A DNA stretch of 10,404 nt, from NCBI GenBank assembly GCA_003170325.1, contig PMZP01000038.1:1-10404 (forward strand), given 5' to 3'. Position numbers and translations under genes: made by a program. This document shows, one piece after another, positions 6,088-10,404 of this stretch; positions within the stretch are counted from its first letter, which is position 1, and each line of letters starts with the position of its first letter. The DNA is from Candidatus Tayloriibacteriota bacterium (GTDB lineage Bacteria; Patescibacteriota; Minisyncoccia; Phycocordibacterales; PALSA-1337). The notes beneath the pieces are model-generated. The model was given only the letters and a program-made list of their open reading frames with translations. It was not told where the DNA came from and did no database searches.

Positions 6088-6186
6088 TTCATAACATTTT
6101 GAGACTTTATTTATCCGGATTTTAACCTTTTTTTATCCTTTCTTGAGACTTTCTTCATCAGTTCTTCATCTGGTTTTGCTAGGCTA
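6088..6186 (+). promoter_or_regulatory. Array of about nine 11-bp degenerate direct repeats upstream of the pilin gene
   Basis: Read in 11-bp steps from 6088, nine consecutive units all begin TT. Position 4 is A in eight of nine and position 10 is T in eight of nine; positions 6-7 are mostly C or A. Units include TTGAGACTTTA (6099), TTTATCCGGAT (6110), TTTATCCTTTC (6132), TTGAGACTTTC (6143) and TTCATCTGGTT (6165). TTGAGACTTT recurs exactly 44 bp apart, TTTATCC 22 bp apart and TTCATC 11 bp apart. One-helical-turn direct repeats are how OmpR/PhoB-family response regulators bind (Pho boxes). The array ends just before where a -35 would lie for the pilin promoter, as expected for an activator site. 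It is the main content of the 203-bp intergenic region 6017-6219. It could still be a T-rich upstream tract with partly accidental phasing. Confidence 0.5.
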
Positions 6187-6210
6187 AGCATTATCAAAAT
6201 AAGTTAATCG

Positions 6211-6216
6211 TATAAC
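6211..6216 (+). promoter_or_regulatory. Possible -10 element of the pilin gene
   Basis: TATAAC matches TATAAT at 5 of 6 positions and lies only 3 nt before the pilin ATG. That is closer than at the other genes here, so the start would be at or just inside the coding region. An alternative such as TTAATC at 6204-6209 cannot be excluded. No clear -35 is present (GCATTA at 6188-6193 for a 17-bp spacer). Confidence 0.25.
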
Positions 6217-6219
6217 ACA

Positions 6220-6696
6220 ATGAATAATAAAAAAACAAAGAATGGCTTCACCTTGATCGAGGTCTTGGTCGTCATCGGCATAATAGCCGTCCTAGCCGCA
6301 GTTGTCTTGGTAGCCGTCAATCCAGCCCGCCAATTCAAACTGGCTCGCGATTCGCAACGCGTGAGCAACGTCAACGCGCTTTTGAACGCCATCCATCAAA
6401 ATATGGCGGAACACCGCGGCATATTTACCTGCAATGGACTCGCCACAGGCATACCCGCGACAGCCACCATCGTCATGGGAAGTAGCAGCGAGGTGTCAAA
6501 TTATTTGGGAGATATCGCCCAGTGCATCGTGCCTGATTACATCTCTTCATTACCGTATGATCCATCAAAGCCGGACGCCTTCTATACAAGCACATCGAGC
6601 TATAATACCGACTACGTGATTTCGGCCGACTCAAACGGCCGCATCACCGCTAGCTCAACGGGGGAATTAACGCCATCGATATCAGTCACAAGGTGA
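6220..6696 (+). CDS. Type IV pilin-like protein (prepilin, N-terminal methylation motif)
   Basis: A 158-aa prepilin. A short basic leader (residues 1-9) ends in NG, followed by FTLIEVLVVIGIIAVLAAVVL from residue 10: the class III prepilin signature with the cleavage site Gly9/Phe10 and Glu14 (+5 of the mature protein). The hydrophobic helix 10-33 anchors the subunit and packs the filament core. The exposed part has cysteines 71 and 102, which could form the disulfide loop common in type IV pilins, and ends in a Ser/Thr-rich stretch. The product could be a major pilin for adhesion or DNA uptake, or a pseudopilin; no prepilin peptidase, PilB, PilC or PilT gene is in the window. It is separated by 47 bp from the carboxypeptidase gene and preceded by the 11-bp repeat array. 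No Shine-Dalgarno sequence; the ATG is the only one consistent with the leader. Confidence 0.92.
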   Translation: MNNKKTKNGFTLIEVLVVIGIIAVLAAVVLVAVNPARQFKLARDSQRVSNVNALLNAIHQNMAEHRGIFTCNGLATGIPATATIVMGSSSEVSNYLGDIAQCIVPDYISSLPYDPSKPDAFYTSTSSYNTDYVISADSNGRITASSTGELTPSISVTR

Positions 6697-6699
6697 CGT

Positions 6700-6726
6700 C
6701 CGATATTATCGGAATCGACCGATATT
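6700..6726 (+). repeat. Short palindrome plus direct repeat between the pilin and carboxypeptidase genes
   Basis: CCGAT-ATT-ATCGG (6700-6712) is a perfect 5-bp inverted repeat with a 3-nt centre. The left half, CCGATATT, recurs 19 bp later at 6719-6726, directly next to the extended -10 element of the carboxypeptidase gene. The stem is too weak for a terminator. The arrangement could be a small operator, or chance in a 47-bp gap. Confidence 0.35.
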
Positions 6727-6735
6727 TGATATGAT
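6727..6735 (+). promoter_or_regulatory. Extended -10 element before the carboxypeptidase gene
   Basis: TGATATGAT is TGn plus TATGAT, a 5/6 match to TATAAT. The ATG at 6744 follows after 8 nt, so the transcript would begin at or within 1-2 nt of the start codon. No good -35 hexamer is visible. It suggests this gene is expressed separately from the pilin. Confidence 0.45.
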
Positions 6736-6743
6736 TACACTCA

Positions 6744-7691
6744 ATGTTCGTTAGCTACCGCAATCTTACAGCTTTGGCTGCCCTCTGCCTTGCAATCGTG
6801 GTCTTTTCATTGGCTATGAAAATCTCTCGATCACGGTCAGAACATAGCCAAGTTGTCGCAAGCGAGCCTTCTATCTTAAATTGGTCGTCAACACCAGAAG
6901 CTTCCTTCTATGGACCGGCCGTGGCGACCAACGTTTCGGCAAAATCGGCAAAACCATCCGTGCCAGTCGTAACCGCTTTGGCATATCTCGTCGGTAATGT
7001 TTCTACCGGACAGATACTAATGGAAAAGAAGGACACAGCAGTCTTGCCGGTAGCGTCCATGTCCAAGCTCATCACGGCGATCGCCGCCATCGATACCATG
7101 ACGCCGACCACGACTATATTGATCACTGAACAGGAAGCGGAGGTGGCTAGCGACACCAGTATGCTTACGAGCGGCGAAAGCTTCACGGTGAGTGAGCTTC
7201 TCTATCCGCTTTTGCTCAACTCATCCAATGTGGCGGCCGAAGCGCTTGCCTCGAGCTCGGATCGAGGGAGATTCCTCGAATTGATGCCGAGCTATGCCTG
7301 GGAAGTAGGCATGCCCAGCACTTTCTTCGCCGATCCTTCCGGGTTGAGCCCGCGGAATATCTCCACAGCCAAGGATTTCTTCGCTTTGGCGGAATACTTA
7401 TACAAAAGCCGGCCGGATATATTGGCTATCAGCCGGACAGCGCATTTTGCGGTCGGGACCACCACTCTCCACAATGCCCATGATTTCGTGAGCATCCATC
7501 CATTCATCGCCAATAAGGACTTCCTTGGCGGCAAGACCGGCCATACTACCGAGGCCGGAGACACTATGCTCACGATCATGAATATCGCAGGTCAACCGAT
7601 CGCCTTTATCGTCTTGGGCTCGAAGACTGGCGGTCGGGCAGGAGACACGCAGTTGCTTATTGACGAATACAAAAAATCGCTCTCAAACTAA
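6744..7691 (+). CDS. D-alanyl-D-alanine carboxypeptidase (peptidase S11, penicillin-binding protein)
   Basis: Predicted to trim the terminal D-Ala from peptidoglycan stem peptides on the outer face of the membrane. The 315-aa product has an N-terminal membrane anchor at about 7-25, a Ser/Ala-rich linker to about residue 75, and a serine beta-lactamase-fold domain with all three penicillin-binding motifs: SMSK at 105-108 (nucleophile Ser105, Lys108), SSN at 160-162 and KTG at 264-266. The extra C-terminal domain seen in DacA/DacC is absent, as in many short CPR-type S11 enzymes. Its presence implies a peptidoglycan wall. No Shine-Dalgarno sequence precedes it; an extended -10 box lies 8 nt before the ATG. 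Its last 9 bp overlap the end of the convergent HAD gene. VanY-like D,D-peptidase or endopeptidase activity cannot be told apart from the sequence. Confidence 0.93.
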   Translation: MFVSYRNLTALAALCLAIVVFSLAMKISRSRSEHSQVVASEPSILNWSSTPEASFYGPAVATNVSAKSAKPSVPVVTALAYLVGNVSTGQILMEKKDTAVLPVASMSKLITAIAAIDTMTPTTTILITEQEAEVASDTSMLTSGESFTVSELLYPLLLNSSNVAAEALASSSDRGRFLELMPSYAWEVGMPSTFFADPSGLSPRNISTAKDFFALAEYLYKSRPDILAISRTAHFAVGTTTLHNAHDFVSIHPFIANKDFLGGKTGHTTEAGDTMLTIMNIAGQPIAFIVLGSKTGGRAGDTQLLIDEYKKSLSN

Positions 7692-8435
7692 CCAGCTCTT
7701 GATCAGCTCCTTGGTCTCTTCCGGTCCTTTGACGGATATACAATCGACGCCAGTCGCCTTGGCCGGATAATCATTACCGCCATAGAACAACGCATCGCCG
7801 ATGAAAACGATATCTTCGGACTCGATCTTCAAAAATTGCTCAAGCTTGCGTATCCCAAAACCTTTGTTGATGCCACGCTTGGTTATATCAACGGAAGTGG
7901 CGCCGCCGACACGCACTTCAAATTCCGGGAGCTTTTCGCTTAGAATGGCCGCCATCCGTTCTCTCTTGGTTCTCATAGGATCCCAGGCGTATTTCAATTC
8001 AACCGGAGCGCTCTGCCCCAAAGCGGAAAAAGTGATCTGTGATCCACGGTCTTCTATGAGCGTCCCGAAAGTCTTAGTTGGTTTTTCATATTTGGTCATC
8101 TTGAGAGCGGTATCGAGAGCCGCCATGATCCGTTGTTTTTCTTCTACCGAAAGGTTCTCCGCGTACTGCTCTATCCAATTTCCTTTCCAAACATAGAGGC
8201 GGGTACCGGAGGTTGGCAAAAGATACAAATTGCTGAAATTATCCGTATTCCCCGGCAAGGACGCCAGAAACTGCGACTGGAACTGCGGAAAACCGCCGCC
8301 GGAGATCACTGCGACTTTTTTTCGCTGGAGCAGATTAACCACCAAATCCGCCATTTCATGATCGATCGGTGACTTGCTCCTGGTCAATGTACCGTCGAGG
8401 TCGAAGATGATGAGTTGTTTTGAGTAGGCTGTCAT
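7683..8435 (-). CDS. HAD-IIB hydrolase, phosphomannomutase-like sugar phosphatase
   Basis: A 250-aa cytosolic HAD-superfamily protein. Motif I is FDLDGTLT at 11-18 with nucleophile Asp12 and acid/base Asp14. ISGGGFPQFQ near 44-53 corresponds to motif II and the start of the cap. A GSQITFSALGQ strand follows, then a VDITKRGINKGFGIRKL block with the motif III Lys, and motif IV is GDALFYGGNDYPAKATGV at about 213-230. GD...GGND together with ITFSALGQ resembles eukaryotic-type phosphomannomutase, so it may act on hexose phosphates as a mutase or phosphatase. Its ATG overlaps the kinase stop (ATGA at 8435-8432), so it is almost certainly co-translated with the histidine kinase. The 3' end overlaps the convergent carboxypeptidase gene by 9 bp. 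The HAD-IIB call is firm; the substrate is not. Confidence 0.88.
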   Translation of the reverse strand: MTAYSKQLIIFDLDGTLTRSKSPIDHEMADLVVNLLQRKKVAVISGGGFPQFQSQFLASLPGNTDNFSNLYLLPTSGTRLYVWKGNWIEQYAENLSVEEKQRIMAALDTALKMTKYEKPTKTFGTLIEDRGSQITFSALGQSAPVELKYAWDPMRTKRERMAAILSEKLPEFEVRVGGATSVDITKRGINKGFGIRKLEQFLKIESEDIVFIGDALFYGGNDYPAKATGVDCISVKGPEETKELIKSWLV

Positions 8436-10024
8436 TTGTTTCGTCCACGGTCGCTTGAAGCAGTCGACAAGCTAAAAGAGAAAGTGCTGCCTTTCCCGGC
8501 ACCGGCTGACTCGACCCATATCTTACCACGGTGCCGAGCGATGATCTCTTTGGCGATGAAGAGGCCGATGCCCATCCCTTCAGTGTCGGCCAGCCGAGCC
8601 TGATGTCCACGGTAGAATTTGCTGAAAAGCCTGGGGATCTCGTCCTTGGGTATCCCGATGCCATTGTCCGTGACTGAACAGCGGATAATCTTGCCTTGGT
8701 TCGCTACTGATACATTGATGGAAGCATTGTCCGGCGTATAGTGGATGGCATTTTCAATGAAAGTCTGGATGATGAAGCGGATGCGCGAGACATCGTACAT
8801 GGCCAAACAGCCCTGCGCCAGATCCTTGGTCAAAATGATGTTTTTTTGTTTGAGCTGATCTCGCAGAGAGACGAGCACTTCCTCGACGGTCACGGAGAGA
8901 TCGCCGCGCTCCAAATGGTAGTCATAATCACGCCCTTCTGTTTCCGAGACGTTCATGAGCAGGCTGGTCAGTTCCACCAAGTTGGTGTTGGCACTCTGAA
9001 TATAGCCTAGCTGCTGTTTTTGATCATCACGAGGTTGACTTGACGCCAGATTCTCCGAAGCCCATTTGATATGTGTGAGCGGCGTGCGGAACTTATGTGT
9101 GACCGTGGTGATGAACTCGTATTTCAGTAGGTCGCCCTCGCGGAGCTTCCGCCAGATGACTACGGCGACCGTTACTGCCAGGACTGAAGAGGTGAGGGGG
9201 ATGATCCATACTGGAAAGCCCGGAAATGATTCAGCTAGCCAAAGATTGGAATTATTGAGCAGGGTGATAAAGCCGCCGACGATAATGACGCCAAGGCTGT
9301 AGAAGAAGGCCTGGCGGGCGATTACTTTGACGTTCAGGAATCCATAGCGGACTGCTTCATAAATCACAGGAATCGTAAAAAGCGAGAAGAGAGAGATACC
9401 GATTACAGGATCGACATTTATGTTGTAGACCAAAAAATTGGGAATAAATCCGAGGCAGAAACCGATCAAAATGCTGGCGATTGAATATTTCAGTTGTTGG
9501 TGTAAAACAGAATCCGTTGTAAGTCTATAAGCTTTTGCCAATTGATAAGTGACATAAGGAACACAAAAGGCATAAACAAATGCTATACGCGTCCAGTTTA
9601 GAATGCCCGGATTGTAATAATTTGGAAAGTACATTTTTGGCACGGAAGGCATCAGGAATAGATCAGGAAATATAATAAAAAAGATCGTTAACATTACACC
9701 AATTGTATAAGTGGCGATAATAACAGCTCTCTGTTCTTTTTCCTTGTCTATAGCAGCCATCATTGAATGTAGGATAAGTGAGCCAATAAAAAATATGCTC
9801 AAATTGAACATAAGGATTTCGCGGGAAAGGAGTGGGTCTGCAATATTTACGCCGATCACATGAGAAACGACGAAGATGAAAATCGAGAGGAGTGTTAAGG
9901 AAAAAATTATGGCCTGACGAGATCGCGGATTATTCAGTACAATGAATATCGCCAGTCCCAATATAGCGACCGCCGAGATTATCGAGCCGACATTATGGAC
10001 GATGAGATGCCAGTTGGTGATCAT
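8432..10024 (-). CDS. Multi-pass membrane sensor histidine kinase
   Basis: A 530-aa kinase. About nine hydrophobic segments fill residues 10-291 (the first seven resemble the histidine-kinase 7TM sensor region), with no large extracellular domain, so the signal is likely sensed in or at the membrane. HisKA follows, with the H-box FITTVTHKFRTPLTHIKW and phospho-acceptor His310. HATPase_c shows the N-box FIENAIHYTPD (Glu424, Asn425), G1 DNGIGIP from 453, an F-box near LFSKFYRG, and G2 GMGIGLFIAKEI from 483. The residue after His is Lys rather than the usual Glu or Asp. No receiver domain and no response regulator gene are in the window, so the partner is unknown. ATG 10024 was chosen because the frame upstream runs into the GH130 gene and encodes an Arg/Tyr-rich non-family stretch. 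It overlaps the HAD gene by ATGA, and a -10-like TATATT lies 11 nt before the start. Confidence 0.92.
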   Translation of the reverse strand: MITNWHLIVHNVGSIISAVAILGLAIFIVLNNPRSRQAIIFSLTLLSIFIFVVSHVIGVNIADPLLSREILMFNLSIFFIGSLILHSMMAAIDKEKEQRAVIIATYTIGVMLTIFFIIFPDLFLMPSVPKMYFPNYYNPGILNWTRIAFVYAFCVPYVTYQLAKAYRLTTDSVLHQQLKYSIASILIGFCLGFIPNFLVYNINVDPVIGISLFSLFTIPVIYEAVRYGFLNVKVIARQAFFYSLGVIIVGGFITLLNNSNLWLAESFPGFPVWIIPLTSSVLAVTVAVVIWRKLREGDLLKYEFITTVTHKFRTPLTHIKWASENLASSQPRDDQKQQLGYIQSANTNLVELTSLLMNVSETEGRDYDYHLERGDLSVTVEEVLVSLRDQLKQKNIILTKDLAQGCLAMYDVSRIRFIIQTFIENAIHYTPDNASINVSVANQGKIIRCSVTDNGIGIPKDEIPRLFSKFYRGHQARLADTEGMGIGLFIAKEIIARHRGKIWVESAGAGKGSTFSFSLSTASSDRGRNK

Positions 10025-10035
10025 GTAGATGTTTG

Positions 10036-10041
10036 AATATA
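10036..10041 (-). promoter_or_regulatory. Possible -10 element before the histidine kinase gene
   Basis: On the minus strand TATATT lies 11 nt before the kinase ATG, in the 38-bp AT-rich gap after the GH130 gene. A transcript from it would have a leader of about 4 nt. The surrounding sequence is so AT-rich that a chance match is easy. Confidence 0.28.
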
Positions 10042-10062
10042 AATAAATATGCAGCGCCGGAA

Positions 10063-10404
10063 TCAGACCTCGAGCATCCGCAGTAGAGCCGCCATCTTCA
10101 TAGTAGCCACGCCGATAACATAATCGCCGGCGCCGTAGTACATATAAGCGGTGCCGCCACGGATGGTGAGACCACAAGGAAAGACCACATTGGGCACTAC
10201 GCCTTTGCGCTCATACTCTTCTTCTGGTTCGAAGAGAGGCACAGCTGTACGCGCCTTGACTATAGTCGGATCCTTGAGATCCAAGAGAACGGCACCGATC
10301 CGATAGGTCGTGCTCCAAGAGACCCCGTGATAGAGCAAAAGCCAGCCCATCTTTGTTTTCACTGGTGGGGCCGATATGCCGACCTTTCCGCCGTCCCACA
10401 TACC
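10063..10404 (-). CDS. GH130-family glycosidase or mannoside phosphorylase, C-terminal part (partial)
   Basis: The frame is open from the window edge to a TGA at 10065-10063 and gives about 113 residues; the N-terminal two thirds lie beyond the window. The visible part matches the end of the GH130 beta-propeller: TKMGWLLLYHGV, then Y-(I/L)GAVLLDLKDPT, and a block of EPEEEYE, G-VPNVVFPCG and YYGAGDYVIGVATM. Family enzymes cleave or phosphorolyse beta-mannosides (for example beta-1,4-mannosyl-glucose, beta-1,4-mannooligosaccharides or beta-1,2-mannosides). The catalytic Asp region is not in view, so specificity cannot be given. It lies upstream of the kinase on the same strand with a 38-bp gap and may form one operon with it and the HAD phosphatase, a grouping that would suit mannose-type sugar metabolism. 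Confidence 0.87.
   Translation of the reverse strand, partial: GMWDGGKVGISAPPVKTKMGWLLLYHGVSWSTTYRIGAVLLDLKDPTIVKARTAVPLFEPEEEYERKGVVPNVVFPCGLTIRGGTAYMYYGAGDYVIGVATMKMAALLRMLEV

Noticed and set aside
6088..6186. Possible CRISPR or tandem satellite array
   Set aside because: The 11-bp units are degenerate and have no spacers or long identical repeats; the phasing fits regulator sites far better.
10025..10177. N-terminal extension of the histidine kinase to 10177
   Set aside because: It would overlap the end of the GH130 gene by over 100 bp and is an Arg/Tyr-rich out-of-frame reading of that gene.

Overview
The window reads like a piece of a small bacterial genome, most likely Candidate Phyla Radiation (Patescibacteria, Parcubacteria-like). 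This is inferred from protein style only: a CPR-type PemK/MazF toxin with a helical N-terminal lead, a short 6-phosphogluconate dehydrogenase, a type IV pilin, a multi-TM histidine kinase and a GH130 glycosidase, all tightly packed, plus an almost complete lack of Shine-Dalgarno sequences. TGA acts as a normal stop in several genes, which argues against the recoded (UGA=Gly) CPR lineages. No rRNA, tRNA, transposase or CRISPR array was seen.

Layout. 1-96 is the end of an unidentified gene. 208-600 encodes a solitary MazF/PemK-type toxin, followed by a GC hairpin. 695-2291 is a two-gene oxidative pentose phosphate unit, gnd then pgl, overlapping by 41 bp. It converges on a minus-strand cluster, read from 6016 down to 2306: an exported FMN-binding protein with a flavinylation motif, an ApbE flavin transferase, a fusion of an RnfD/NqrB-like membrane domain with an NAD(P)H:FAD reductase domain, and a PAP2-superfamily membrane phosphatase or transferase. 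A 203-bp divergent intergenic region separates this cluster from plus-strand genes for a type IV pilin-like protein and a D-Ala-D-Ala carboxypeptidase (6220-7691). Those converge, with overlapping ends, on a minus-strand set read from 10404 down to 7683: GH130 glycosidase (partial), membrane histidine kinase, and a phosphomannomutase-like HAD phosphatase whose start codon overlaps the kinase stop.

How the genes may work together. The FMN-binding protein, ApbE and the RnfD-like/FAD protein form a minimal extracytosolic electron-transfer module: NAD(P)H would reduce FAD in the cytosolic domain, electrons would cross the membrane through the RnfD-like domain, and a covalently bound FMN outside the cell would receive them. 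The gnd/pgl unit makes NADPH (6PGDH) and could feed it, but this is inference. The pilin, carboxypeptidase, PAP2 protein, GH130 and kinase are mostly envelope or surface functions.

Less obvious signals. (1) The intergenic region upstream of the pilin holds about nine consecutive 11-bp units (6088-6186), nearly all starting TTNA. This resembles the 11-bp direct-repeat operators of OmpR/PhoB-family response regulators. (2) Several genes have a -10-like hexamer only 7-8 nt before the ATG and no Shine-Dalgarno sequence, suggesting leaderless transcripts.
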